DNA of 64,000 bases from JAGVDM01 sp964642315 (GCA_964642315.1 CAZXOG010000003.1:1-64000), one strand, 5' to 3'. Positions 33,564 to 41,741 are shown, counted from the stretch's first letter. A program made the numbers and translations. Notes: a model not told the origin generated them from the sequence alone.

Positions 33564-34511
33564 TTACAGTCTATAGTATTTCCGGAACCACTCCACAAAC
33601 CGGGGCACGCCCTCCGCGATCGTCGTTTGCGGGCTGAATCCGAGCAGTGTTTTTGCCTTGCGGATATCGGCCGCAGTTGCCCGCACGTCCCCTGGCTGCA
33701 TGGGCAGGTAATTCTTCAGCGCTTCTTTCCCGCAGGATTGTTCAACCATGCGTACGTATTCCATGAGTTCCTCTGTTTTCCCACAGCCCAAATTGAAGAG
33801 TTCGCATTCGAAATTCTTATCGATTGCGGAGACAATGCCCTGCACGATGTCATCCACGTACGTGAAGTCCCGCTGCATTTTCCCCTGCCCGAAGATGTTC
33901 AGCGGTTTTCCTTTGAGCAAAGCCTCGGTGAAGAGGAACAGTGCCATGTCCGGCCGGCCCCATGGGCCGTACACGGTGAAGAACCGCAGCCCGGTCGATC
34001 GCACGCCGTGCGTTGCGAAGTACGTATAGGCCATCAATTCGTTATCCTTCTTGTTCATTCCGTAGAGCGATTCCTGGCGATCGGTGCGATCTTCTTCGCT
34101 GCAGGGCAGCTTCGCCGCGTTCCCGTATACCGAGCTGCTTGAGGCGTAGATCAATCCGGGGATCTTCTGCGCATGCACCTCTTCGATCACATTGAAAAAG
34201 CCGCGGATATTGATATCGATGTACTCATCGGGATGCTCGAAGGAATACCGCACACCCGCCAGTGCCGCCAGATGGCACACGCGGTCGACGCCATGCATAG
34301 CCTTCTGCAGCGTTTTGCGATCGAGGATATCGCCGCGAATCATGGTCCACCCCTTTCGCCCCTCGAGCTCTGCCGCGCGCGCTTCCTTGAGCTGCGGGTC
34401 GTAGTACGGCGAAAAATTGTCGAAGCCGATCACCTCATCTCCGCGATCGAGCAGCGCACGTGCCGTATGGAATCCGATGAAACCCGCTGCTCCGGTGAGG
34501 AGAATTTTCAT
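33564..34511 (-). CDS. UDP-glucuronate 4-epimerase-like SDR enzyme
   Basis: A 315-residue extended SDR. It has TGAAGFIGFHTARAL at 6-20, YASSSSVYGN near 121, and YGMNKKDNELMAY near 147 with the catalytic Tyr and Lys. DNFSPYYDPQLKEAR near 36 is characteristic of UDP-glucuronate 4-epimerases. It overlaps the UDP-glucose dehydrogenase by four bases. The pair would make UDP-glucuronate and then UDP-galacturonate. Confidence 0.87.
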   Translation of the reverse strand: MKILLTGAAGFIGFHTARALLDRGDEVIGFDNFSPYYDPQLKEARAAELEGRKGWTMIRGDILDRKTLQKAMHGVDRVCHLAALAGVRYSFEHPDEYIDINIRGFFNVIEEVHAQKIPGLIYASSSSVYGNAAKLPCSEEDRTDRQESLYGMNKKDNELMAYTYFATHGVRSTGLRFFTVYGPWGRPDMALFLFTEALLKGKPLNIFGQGKMQRDFTYVDDIVQGIVSAIDKNFECELFNLGCGKTEELMEYVRMVEQSCGKEALKNYLPMQPGDVRATAADIRKAKTLLGFSPQTTIAEGVPRFVEWFRKYYRL

Positions 34512-35890
34512 GGGCGGCTGGTGGCAGTTTTCCGGGAAATTTTTTCCGGTGTTTGCGTATGCCCTTCCTCCTTCACCTTCTTTCCGATGCCGACGCCGTG
34601 GTACATCAGGCCGGCGGCTCGGGTTTCTGCCGGGTCGTACACGTTGCGACCGTCGAAGAGGTGATTCCCTCGCATAATCTTTTGCACTTCCTTGAGGTCG
34701 ATGCCGCGAAAGACATCCCATTCCGTGAGCAGTACGACTGCATCCGCGTCGCGCGCGGCGGCGAACGGGTCATCCACAAAGATGACATCCGCGGGGAGCA
34801 GTTTCCGCGCATTTTCCATGGCAATCGGGTCATGTGCCCGCACTTCGTAGCCCTGTGCGAGCAGCATGGGGATCAGATCAAGGCTCGGCGCCTCGCGCAT
34901 GTCGTCGGTTTTCGGCTTGAAGGCGAGCCCCCATACCCCGATGCGCGAACCGGTGGGGATGGTGTTCAGGATGTGCTGGCAGAACCGCATGCGCTGGTTC
35001 TGATTGATCTGATGCACTGCTTCGACGATCGTCATCGGCACATCGAAGTGGCGGCCCGTGGCGATGAGCGCCTTCACGTCCTTGGGGAAACAGCTGCCGC
35101 CGTACCCGATTCCCGCATGCAGGAAGCGCGGGCCGATACGGTCATCGAGTCCCATGCCCACCGCGACATCGCGCACGTTCGCCCCCGTCTTCTCGCAGAG
35201 TTCGCTCAACATGTTGATGAATGAGATCTTCGTGGCAAGGAACGCGTTGCTCGCGTACTTCACCATCTCCGCGCTTTCCCGTGCAGTGAATACGATCGGC
35301 TTGCCGGTGCGCGTGAGCGGGCGGTAGAGCTCATCCATCAGCTCCCGTGCCCACGCGTTCCCGTTCACGCCCACCACGATGCGGTCCGGACTCATCGTGT
35401 CCTTCACCGCGGTGCCCTCGCGGAGGAATTCCGGGTTGGAGACAACAGGGATCTTCCATGCCATACCACGTTCAGCGAGGATCGCGGCAATGCGCCGCTC
35501 GCAGTCCTCTCCTGTGCCCACCGGGACGGTGGACTTGTTTACGAACACCATGTCGTGGTCCGCGGCGCGAGCCACTGCTTCGCACACAGAGAACACCGCG
35601 CGCAGATCGGCGGTGAAATCCTCGTTCGGTGGTGTTGCGACCGCGGAGAACACCACGGTGACATGCGGGAGCGCTTGCCGGATGTCCGTGGTGAAGGAGA
35701 GGCGCTTGCTCTCCAGGCCTCTGCGGAGGATTTCTTCCAGCCCCGGTTCGTAGATCGTCGGCGTTCCACCTTGGAGCTTCTTCACCTTTGCCTCGTCGAT
35801 GTCCACGCCAATCACTGTGTGACCAAGTTCCGCAAAACATGCAGCGGACACAAGGCCAACATAGCCGGTGCCAACGACGGCAATGCGCAT
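34508..35890 (-). CDS. ugd: UDP-glucose 6-dehydrogenase
   Basis: A 460-residue NAD-dependent dehydrogenase. It has VVGTGYVGLVSAACFAELGH at 5-24, VNKSTVPVGTGE near 118, and catalytic C267 in GYGGSCFPKD. This last form is typical of UDP-glucose dehydrogenase, unlike the GGHCIGVDP form at 30833. ATG 35890 has a TACACT box 9 nt upstream. It is the first gene of a three-gene minus-strand operon ending at 32646. Confidence 0.93.
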   Translation of the reverse strand: MRIAVVGTGYVGLVSAACFAELGHTVIGVDIDEAKVKKLQGGTPTIYEPGLEEILRRGLESKRLSFTTDIRQALPHVTVVFSAVATPPNEDFTADLRAVFSVCEAVARAADHDMVFVNKSTVPVGTGEDCERRIAAILAERGMAWKIPVVSNPEFLREGTAVKDTMSPDRIVVGVNGNAWARELMDELYRPLTRTGKPIVFTARESAEMVKYASNAFLATKISFINMLSELCEKTGANVRDVAVGMGLDDRIGPRFLHAGIGYGGSCFPKDVKALIATGRHFDVPMTIVEAVHQINQNQRMRFCQHILNTIPTGSRIGVWGLAFKPKTDDMREAPSLDLIPMLLAQGYEVRAHDPIAMENARKLLPADVIFVDDPFAAARDADAVVLLTEWDVFRGIDLKEVQKIMRGNHLFDGRNVYDPAETRAAGLMYHGVGIGKKVKEEGHTQTPEKISRKTATSRP

Positions 35891-35899
35891 CGGGCCGCT

Positions 35900-35905
35900 A
35901 GTGTA
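35900..35905 (-). promoter_or_regulatory. Putative start-proximal -10 box (TACACT)
   Basis: On the minus strand TACACT ends 9 nt before ATG 35890 of ugd. Confidence 0.5.
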
Positions 35906-35975
35906 GCTTCGGGTGGCCCGTTTGTCAGGTGCGAAAGCGAGTTTTTCCGCGGGGAAATAGAGGTGTGTCCTATGA

Positions 35976-35981
35976 TAGACT
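35976..35981 (+). promoter_or_regulatory. Putative start-proximal -10 box (TAGACT)
   Basis: TAGACT ends 6 nt before ATG 35988. An overlapping TATGAT is at 35971-35976. Confidence 0.45.
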
Positions 35982-35987
35982 TTGCGC

Positions 35988-36947
35988 ATGGCGAAAACAC
36001 TCGTCACCGGCGCAATTGCGTACGATGTCATGCTCGGGTTCGAGGGGTCGTTTGCGGATACCATCCGTCCCGAGGAGATCGCGACGCTCTCCGTTTCACA
36101 CTTCTCGCCCCACTACAGCCGTCACCACGGAGGGACGGGCGCCAACATCGCATGGCATATCCGTCTGCTCGGCGGCGATCCGCTCCTCGTGGGCGCGGTA
36201 GGGAATGACGGCGGCGAGTACTTGGCGCTCCTGCGGGAGCGGGGCATTTCCACGCAATTCATTCCGGAGCTCAACGATCAGGTAACTGCCACGGCGATCA
36301 TCGGCACGGATAGCGGTGAGCGGCAAATTGCCTTTTACCACCCGGGTGCCGATTCCTTCGCCCCGTGGCCGGATCTCTCGCAGGAGCGGGACGATATCGG
36401 CATGGCAATCGTGAGCCCGCGCGATATGCAGGTCATGCTCCATGCAGCCGCGTGGTGCGGAAAGTTTGGTGTTCCCCTGGTGTTCGATCCCGGGCAGCAG
36501 GTGCACCGGTTCGGTGCCGATGAGCTTCTCCGTCTCACGAAACAGAGCAGGGCGGTGATCGCGAACGAGTACGAGTGGAACATTCTCCGTGGCGCTCTTG
36601 GTTGTACGGAGGAGAATATTCACGATTTCGTTCCGCTCCTTGTTGTCACGCGGGGGGAACGCGGTGCGCTCTGGGTTGATTCCAAAGGCCGACACGAAAT
36701 ACCCGCTTGCACCGCTGATGCTGTTGTGAATCCCACGGGTGCTGGCGACGCGTTCCGCGCGGGGTTCGTGCTCGGCTTGCAATCCTCGTGGCCAACGGAG
36801 GACAGTCTCCGCCTTGGCGCAGCGCTCGCCTCGTTTGTCGTGGAGATTGAAGGGACGCTCCTCGAGGCACTCGATTTCGACATGCTTCGCGGGCGTGCCC
36901 GCCGCGCGTACGGGGAAGATCTGCCGGCACTGCGATTTTCGCGGTGA
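35988..36947 (+). CDS. PfkB-family kinase, probable adenosine kinase
   Basis: A 319-residue ribokinase-fold kinase. The N-terminal GG pattern HHGGTGANIAWH near 42-53 binds the nucleoside or sugar. The C-terminal VNPTGAGDAFRAGF near 245-258 carries the catalytic Asp and anion hole. The next gene is S-adenosylhomocysteinase, which releases adenosine, so adenosine phosphorylation to AMP is the likely job. Other PfkB substrates such as ribose cannot be excluded from sequence. Confidence 0.82.
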   Translation: MAKTLVTGAIAYDVMLGFEGSFADTIRPEEIATLSVSHFSPHYSRHHGGTGANIAWHIRLLGGDPLLVGAVGNDGGEYLALLRERGISTQFIPELNDQVTATAIIGTDSGERQIAFYHPGADSFAPWPDLSQERDDIGMAIVSPRDMQVMLHAAAWCGKFGVPLVFDPGQQVHRFGADELLRLTKQSRAVIANEYEWNILRGALGCTEENIHDFVPLLVVTRGERGALWVDSKGRHEIPACTADAVVNPTGAGDAFRAGFVLGLQSSWPTEDSLRLGAALASFVVEIEGTLLEALDFDMLRGRARRAYGEDLPALRFSR

Positions 36948-37049
36948 TCCTTACGCATTCTTCCATTGTTTCATTGAAGAATTTCCGGAGCCTGCGTACG
37001 CTTTCCGTGCCCGTCTTACGGCAACTGCCGCACCCTCACCACCTTCCCC

Positions 37050-38303
37050 ATGTCCTACGTCAAAGATCCCTCCCTTGCCGCGCAGGGAAAGCTGAATATG
37101 GAAATCGCCGAGCGGCGCATGGCCGCGCTGCTCACGGTGCGCGAACGTTTTGCCAGGGAGAAGCCGTTCAAGGGGCTCACGATCGGCATGGCGCTCCACG
37201 TGACGAAGGAAACAGGCGTGCTTGTGCGCACGCTCGTCGCCGGCGGCGCGAGAGTCGCGATCACGGGCTGCAATCCGCTTTCCACGCAGGATGACGTAGC
37301 CGCCGCTCTCGCGGAGGAGAAAGATGTCCTCGTCTGGGCGTACAAAGGCGAGAGCAAGGAGGATTACTACAAGTTCCTCACCGCGGTGATCGAAACAGAA
37401 CCGCAGGTCACCATCGATGACGGGTGCGATCTTGTCACTGAGCTTCACACCAAGCATCCGCATCTTCTCGCGAACATCATCGGCGGTTGCGAGGAGACGA
37501 CCACGGGCATCATTCGCCTCAAGGCGATGGAGCGCGAGGGCGTGCTCAAGTGCCCAATGATCGCCGTGAACGACAACAAGACCAAGCACCTCATGGATAA
37601 CTACTACGGCACGGGCCAGTCCACGTTCGACGGCATTCTGCGCTCTACAAATCTCCTCATCGCCGGGAAGACCGTCGTCATTGCCGGGTATGGCAGCTGT
37701 GGCAAGGGATGCGCCCTACGCGCCAAAGGCCTTGGCGCGCAGGTAATCGTGACGGAGGTTGCCCCCTTCGCCGCCTTGCAGGCAGCAATGGATGGGTACC
37801 GAGTGCTTCCCATGCACGAAGCCGCGCCTCTTGGGGATCTGTTTATCACCGTGACGGGGGATCTCCACGTGATCCGCATGGAACACATCGATCGCATGAA
37901 GGATGGTGCCGTGCTCTGCAACTCCGGCCACTTCGACAATGAGATCGACATGCAGGCTCTGGAATCCGCCGCGAAGCGCAAACGCCGCGTGCGGCACTAC
38001 CTCGATGAGTACCTCTTCAAAGATGGTCGCGTCGTGTATATAGCGGGCGAGGGGAGGCTGGTGAACCTCGCGTCCGCCGAGGGCCACCCCAGTGAAGTGA
38101 TGTCCCTTTCCTTCTGCGGTCAGGCGCTCGCGTGCGAATACCTGGTGAAGAGCCGCGGGAAGATGAGTGTGAAGGTGATCACGCTCCCTCCGGAGATTGA
38201 CGAAACCATTTCCAAACTACAGCTCACTGCCATGGGGCTTTCCATCGATACGCTCACGCCGGAACAGGTGAAATACCTGGCAAGCTGGCAGGAGGGCACC
38301 TGA
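37050..38303 (+). CDS. ahcY: S-adenosylhomocysteinase
   Basis: A 417-residue NAD-dependent enzyme that cleaves S-adenosylhomocysteine to homocysteine and adenosine. DDGCDLVTELH near 129 and NDNKTKHLMDNYYGTGQS near 173-190 are conserved substrate segments. The NAD-binding GYGSCGKG is near 214. The length and missing C-terminal extension are like archaeal and many bacterial forms. It recycles the product of the several methyltransferases in this window and probably works with the upstream kinase. Confidence 0.95.
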   Translation: MSYVKDPSLAAQGKLNMEIAERRMAALLTVRERFAREKPFKGLTIGMALHVTKETGVLVRTLVAGGARVAITGCNPLSTQDDVAAALAEEKDVLVWAYKGESKEDYYKFLTAVIETEPQVTIDDGCDLVTELHTKHPHLLANIIGGCEETTTGIIRLKAMEREGVLKCPMIAVNDNKTKHLMDNYYGTGQSTFDGILRSTNLLIAGKTVVIAGYGSCGKGCALRAKGLGAQVIVTEVAPFAALQAAMDGYRVLPMHEAAPLGDLFITVTGDLHVIRMEHIDRMKDGAVLCNSGHFDNEIDMQALESAAKRKRRVRHYLDEYLFKDGRVVYIAGEGRLVNLASAEGHPSEVMSLSFCGQALACEYLVKSRGKMSVKVITLPPEIDETISKLQLTAMGLSIDTLTPEQVKYLASWQEGT

Positions 38304-38344
38304 TGGGATGTACTGTTGTGCCGGTACATAATTGTTGACATCTC

Positions 38345-38373
38345 TTGACATTATGTGAGGAGAGTATTAGGCT
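38345..38373 (+). promoter_or_regulatory. Promoter, TTGACA-17-TAGGCT
   Basis: The -35 TTGACA (38345-38350) and -10 TAGGCT (38368-38373) are exactly 17 bp apart. A second TTGACA lies at 38335-38340, in direct repeat 10 bp upstream. The predicted start is near 38380. Confidence 0.65.
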
Positions 38374-38645
38374 CTTCGCAATGCAGCATTGGTGCTTCAT
38401 TCGCCCGTCCTACCTCGTCCTCCGCAAGATTGCGGCAGGGGGCAGAAAGCGCACACGGTAAGACCGGAGAAACCAGGAGAGAAGAAAGCCCCCTACAAGA
38501 AGAGAGGGGTTCTTGTCCGTTCATTCACACCACTGCGAAGTATCTAGGAACCTGCCAACATCGCAGGAACCTGTCTCGGCCCGCGGAGTTGCGAGCCCGC
38601 ACATTCGTGCGTCTTCACCGAGAGACAGGAATGGAATCCCCCCTT

Positions 38646-38653
38646 GGGAGGAG
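38646..38653 (+). promoter_or_regulatory. Shine-Dalgarno site GGGAGGAG
   Basis: A strong site about 8 nt before ATG 38662. It decides the start of the 62-residue protein and immediately follows the 38570-38629 stem. Confidence 0.75.
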
Positions 38654-38661
38654 TAGTTCAC

Positions 38662-38850
38662 ATGAGTAAGCGTCAGCGTCGGAAGGTGGCACTCTACGGC
38701 AGCCTCGCGGCAGCCTCTAGCGTGCCGGATTCTCAGTTCCGGAAGACCGTCGGTCGCACCAAGAACAACGGCCACGGCAGCAACGGCAAGTCGAAGCCCC
38801 ACCGCAAGCGGGCTTCGCAGCTCAAGCAGCTCCCGGAACTCGTCCACTAA
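38662..38850 (+). CDS. Small basic protein, 62 residues, unknown
   Basis: A very basic protein (MSKRQRRK at the start, KSKPHRKRASQLK near the end) with a Gly/Asn-rich middle (NNGHGSNGK). It has no Cys, no membrane segment and no recognised motif. Such composition suits nucleic-acid or ribosome binding. A TTGACA promoter, a long structured leader, a strong Shine-Dalgarno site and a 14-bp GC hairpin right after the stop all frame it as a real, highly expressed gene. A second cassette of similar plan follows at 39126. Confidence 0.7.
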   Translation: MSKRQRRKVALYGSLAAASSVPDSQFRKTVGRTKNNGHGSNGKSKPHRKRASQLKQLPELVH

Positions 38851-38884
38851 CGGGCCGAGGATCGCTGGACTCCCTCTCTTTTTC

Positions 38885-38916
38885 GCCCGCCCCCGCGCCT
38901 TTGCGTGGGGGCGGGC
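38885..38916 (+). terminator. Strong GC hairpin after the 62-residue gene
   Basis: A 14-bp stem (GCCCGCCCCCGCGC against GCGTGGGGGCGGGC, one G-U pair) closes a 4-nt loop. No U-tract follows, so it may end transcription in another way or protect the 3' end. Confidence 0.6.
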
Positions 38917-39059
38917 ACACTCTTCATTCCAAGGCAGGTTCCTGGGTATTCCCCACGTTCATTCACACCGCAGGTTTTCCTTCGTGGAATCAACCTGCCT
39001 TCCCTTGCCCGACCGATGGATTGTCGGGGTCACCTTGCCGCGTCCTCGCGGTGCTCGCC

Positions 39060-39065
39060 TATAGT
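39060..39065 (+). promoter_or_regulatory. Possible -10 box TATAGT
   Basis: TATAGT with a weak TTGCCG -35 at 39035-39040 (19-bp spacer). It lies 60 nt upstream of ATG 39126, so it is not of the leaderless type. Confidence 0.35.
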
Positions 39066-39112
39066 CTTAGGCCGAGTAGTGATCGGAAGGCTCCGTGTCA
39101 GTCCCATGTTTC

Positions 39113-39118
39113 AAGGAG
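39113..39118 (+). promoter_or_regulatory. Shine-Dalgarno site AAGGAG
   Basis: AAGGAG lies 7 nt before ATG 39126 and supports that start. Confidence 0.7.
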
Positions 39119-39125
39119 TAGACTC

Positions 39126-39368
39126 ATGTCTCTCGCTGCTCTGAAGCCGAACGGTGAGTGTTCGGCGAAACTGCGTCGCCGGGTGGTAACCCGTGCGGTT
39201 CACCGGCACCGCCAGGAGGTTGCCGATTGCGTCGATGCGCGCGCGTCCGTCGTTGCCAAGAAGCTCAAGAAGCGCCGCAAGAACGGTGCCAAGAATGGCA
39301 CCGTGGTCCTCGAGGCCCGGAAGGAATTCCGTCGCGCGAAGCGGCTCAGCCGCAAGACGTCCGGCTAG
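39126..39368 (+). CDS. Small basic protein, 80 residues, unknown
   Basis: A Lys/Arg-rich, probably helical protein. It has KLRRRVVTRAVHRHRQEVAD near 15-34 and VVAKKLKKRRKNGAKNG near 42-58, and ends in RLSRKTSG. It contains two Cys (C12 and C35) and no recognised domain. Composition suggests RNA or DNA binding. Like the gene before it, it has a structured leader, a good Shine-Dalgarno site and a long GC hairpin downstream. The two proteins do not align clearly, so they are parallel cassettes rather than obvious duplicates. Confidence 0.7.
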   Translation: MSLAALKPNGECSAKLRRRVVTRAVHRHRQEVADCVDARASVVAKKLKKRRKNGAKNGTVVLEARKEFRRAKRLSRKTSG

Positions 39369-39434
39369 TCCTGGACAGGCGAGAGTAGGAACTCGAAGGG
39401 GTCCTCCACAGACAGACTGACCCACCAACCTTTG

Positions 39435-39466
39435 CCGGGTGCCCTGCGTTTACGCAGGGCACCCGG
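39435..39466 (+). terminator. Strong GC hairpin after the 80-residue gene
   Basis: A perfect 15-bp stem starting CCGGGTGCCCTGCGT, with a 2-nt minimal loop. It is followed by a pyrimidine stretch and then an A-run, not a U-tract. It is the same layout as the hairpin at 38885. Confidence 0.6.
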
Positions 39467-39544
39467 TCTCGTCCTAAAAAAATCCGGCACAGGAATGCAG
39501 GCTGGTTCCAATGCATTTACGAGGTACCGCGCACCGCGCGGTGC

Positions 39545-39550
39545 TAGTAT
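39545..39550 (+). promoter_or_regulatory. Putative start-proximal -10 box (TAGTAT)
   Basis: TAGTAT ends 6 nt before GTG 39557. Confidence 0.45.
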
Positions 39551-39556
39551 TTCAGT

Positions 39557-40507
39557 GTGGAGCGAAACAGGGTGATTGCAGGGTTGCTACGCCAGATTGG
39601 CGCCCTGCTTGCCGAGCAGGGCGTGCCTTTCAAGCCGGCGGCGTACCGCCGTGCCGCGCAGGTGATCGAGGAGCTGCCGCGGGATATTTCCACGTACGGC
39701 GATGCGAGGGAACTCGAAAAGCTCCCCGGCATCGGCGAGGCAATCGCGAAGAAGATCATCGAGTTCCTCTCGACCGGCCGCATCGCTGCCCTCGACCGGC
39801 TGCGGGCGGAGCAGGGCGGTCTCCCCGCGGATCTCATGGAGGTGGAGGGGCTCGGCCCCAAGCGCATCCGCAAGCTCCAGATGGAGCTCAAGATCAGGAA
39901 TCTTGCCGATCTCATTTCTGCCGCAAAGGCCGGGAAGATCCGTGATATCCCGGGATTCGGCGCGCTCATTGAGCGGAAGATTCTCGCGAATGTCGGGCGC
40001 GTGCAGGAGCGCGTCAAGCGGTTCCCACGGAGTGCCGTTTCCGCCGACGTCGAAGCGCTGCTCACGGCAATCCGTTCCGTGCGCGGCGTCGATCGTGCGG
40101 AGGTTGCCGGCTCGTACCGGCGCCGCAAGGAGACGGTGGGGGATATCGATATCCTCGTGGTCACGGATTCCCCCCATCAGGTTTCCGCCGCCGTGGCGGC
40201 GCTCCCGATCGTGCGCAATGTCGTCGCGCAGGGCGACAAGAAACTCTCGTTCGACTTCGTTTCCGGGCTGCGTGTCGATATCCGATTCGTGGAAGCAGAA
40301 CAGTGGGGTGCTGCACTCCTCTACTTCACCGGCAGCAAGGATCACAACATTGCGATGCGAAAAGTCGCCATGCGGCATGGATGGAAACTCAACGAGTACG
40401 GTCTTTTCCACGGGAAGAAGCTCCTTGCCTCGCGCATGGAGCAGGAGATCTATGCAGCGCTCAAGCTCCCGTATCGGGAGCCGTGGGAACGGGAAGGCGG
40501 TTCGTAG
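39557..40507 (+). CDS. Family X DNA polymerase (pol beta type) without PHP domain
   Basis: A 316-residue repair polymerase. A helix-hairpin-helix (LEKLPGIGEAIAKKI near 53-67) and a second HhH (VEGLGPKRIRKL near 96-107) form the 8-kDa and fingers region. Catalytic carboxylates are D196 and D198 in VGDIDIL and D241 in RVDIRFV. YFTGSKDHNIAMRK near 256-269 is the thumb motif. Most bacterial PolX proteins are about 570 residues with a C-terminal PHP exonuclease; that half is absent and the frame ends cleanly. The GTG start is supported by a -10 box 6 nt upstream. Confidence 0.9.
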   Translation: MERNRVIAGLLRQIGALLAEQGVPFKPAAYRRAAQVIEELPRDISTYGDARELEKLPGIGEAIAKKIIEFLSTGRIAALDRLRAEQGGLPADLMEVEGLGPKRIRKLQMELKIRNLADLISAAKAGKIRDIPGFGALIERKILANVGRVQERVKRFPRSAVSADVEALLTAIRSVRGVDRAEVAGSYRRRKETVGDIDILVVTDSPHQVSAAVAALPIVRNVVAQGDKKLSFDFVSGLRVDIRFVEAEQWGAALLYFTGSKDHNIAMRKVAMRHGWKLNEYGLFHGKKLLASRMEQEIYAALKLPYREPWEREGGS

Positions 40508-40510
40508 CCA

Positions 40511-41734
40511 TCACTTGCGCCCGCGCTCATTGCGGCGCTTGTCGATTCTCCCCCGCGCTTCGCCGAAGGTCTGTTCCAGCTGCTTTCTCTGCTGGGCGGG
40601 CAGTGCCATGAAGAACTCGCTTTTCTGCGCGGCATCGATCGCGCTCTGGAGCATGCCGTCGAATTTCTCCGCCTTGGTTCGGCCTTCCTGTGATGCCTCG
40701 TGCTGCGGCGGTCTCATGGCTTCGCGGGAAATTTCCGTGCAGATGATGTCGAAGCCTGCCTGCCTGCTCGTGCGGTTCTGCGGTGCGGGATCGGCCGAGA
40801 GCTGCTGCAGGCCGTCTTCCACGCCGCGCCGTCTCCTGCGGCCGCCACCCTCTACTGCTTTTTCCTCGTCTTCGGCATAGCCTGTTTCTATGAGCAGCTG
40901 CTTTGCCGTAGCGCGGCATTTCGCGACCTGCGGTGCAGGCCCGAGCTCCCCGTTCTGCGCCTCGGCGAGTTCCCCGAGGTACTGCAGCACTGCCCGGCTC
41001 AGCGGGATATTCCCGTGAGCCCCTGCGAGTGCTGTTTTCAGCATTTCCGATGCCCGGCGCGGCTTCTCCTCGCCGGGGCGCACGTTTGTCATCATGCGGT
41101 GGAGAAGATGGCCGAAGCCTTTTGGTTGACCGAGCGCACGTTCGCGCTTTGCGCGGATATCCATGAGCATGACGAGAGCCTCTTCCACCTCCTGTGGGAT
41201 GGGCGGGCGCGCAGGCTGGTGCTCTTTCTCTGTTTGCTGCTGCATGCGCTTGCGCATGTGCTCCAGTGTTGCGCCGGCAATCTTTGCGGCCGTTTGGAAT
41301 TTCTGCTCATCCGTTACGCTCTGCAGCGTGCTCTTTAGCTCGTGCGGGAGAGGGGGGAGGGAAACAGGCCCCTCTTTCGTGGCTGCGCCGACAAGGCGAA
41401 TGGTGCTGAGTGCCTGCGCTTCCACGATTGCCTGCAGCCGCATGGTGACAACGTCGGCGATGCGTGTTTTTGCGTGCGGCTGATCACCTCCTTCGTAGAA
41501 TTGCAGTGTCCTTGGGCCGTGCTTGAAATCCCACCGGAACGTGGCCCCGGCTGGTTGGCCTTCCTCCAGGAGTTTCCGCACGCTCTCCGAAATTTTTGGC
41601 TGGCCGACGATGTTGTGCCCCTCCGGCGTCGAGTACACGGAGATGACGGGTTCTGTGTGTTGCAGTTGCGGTGGCGGTGCCTCCAGTTCTTCCGGGCGAA
41701 TGACAATGCGTTCTTCAGAATTGTCATTTGGCAT
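40511..41734 (-). CDS. Hypothetical charged protein, function unknown
   Basis: A 407-residue, Gln/Glu/Arg-rich soluble protein without recognised domain. The middle (about 135-300) is helical. The C-terminal region is strongly charged, with an RRRRR run near 310 and a basic tail (RGRIDKRRNERGRK). It is convergent with PolX, three bases apart. ATG 41734 was chosen because TACAGT ends 7 nt upstream; an in-frame ATG at 41740 would add two residues. Confidence 0.7.
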   Translation of the reverse strand: MPNDNSEERIVIRPEELEAPPPQLQHTEPVISVYSTPEGHNIVGQPKISESVRKLLEEGQPAGATFRWDFKHGPRTLQFYEGGDQPHAKTRIADVVTMRLQAIVEAQALSTIRLVGAATKEGPVSLPPLPHELKSTLQSVTDEQKFQTAAKIAGATLEHMRKRMQQQTEKEHQPARPPIPQEVEEALVMLMDIRAKRERALGQPKGFGHLLHRMMTNVRPGEEKPRRASEMLKTALAGAHGNIPLSRAVLQYLGELAEAQNGELGPAPQVAKCRATAKQLLIETGYAEDEEKAVEGGGRRRRRGVEDGLQQLSADPAPQNRTSRQAGFDIICTEISREAMRPPQHEASQEGRTKAEKFDGMLQSAIDAAQKSEFFMALPAQQRKQLEQTFGEARGRIDKRRNERGRK

Positions 41735-41741
41735 ACTCATC

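Larger units (their letters stand above)
38304..38661 (+). other. Long structured 5' leader of a small-protein cassette
   Basis: 358 bases without a convincing protein gene. It holds the TTGACA promoter at 38345 and a predicted leader of about 280 nt. Visible helices are CCGCAA/TTGCGG near 38425, ACAAGAA/TTCTTGT near 38495-38516, an 8-bp stem CCTGTCTC (38570-38577) with GAGACAGG (38622-38629), and an inner hairpin CGCAC-ATTC-GTGCG (38598-38611). The Shine-Dalgarno site follows the last stem directly. A 13-mer at 38519-38531 recurs in the next cassette. This could be a cis-regulatory RNA. Confidence 0.55.
38917..39125 (+). other. Structured leader of the second small-protein cassette
   Basis: No protein gene is visible. 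A 10-bp inverted repeat, AAGGCAGGTT (38931-38940) with AACCTGCCTT (38992-39001), encloses the 13-mer GTTCATTCACACC (38957-38969) that also occurs at 38519-38531. Inside it, CACG/CGTG and ATTC/GAAT can pair. Further hairpins CCGAC/GTCGG and CCGCG/CGCGG follow near 39010-39050. A TATAGT box (39060-39065) could start a shorter transcript. Confidence 0.5.

Noticed and set aside
32835..34142. Plus-strand open frame of 435 codons
   Set aside because: It lies opposite two clear SDR epimerases and is rich in His/Val/Glu/Arg with no recognisable fold.
38355..38669. Open frame of 104 codons in the first leader
   Set aside because: Ser/Arg-rich composition without motif. It overlaps the predicted RNA stems and the strong Shine-Dalgarno site of the real small gene.
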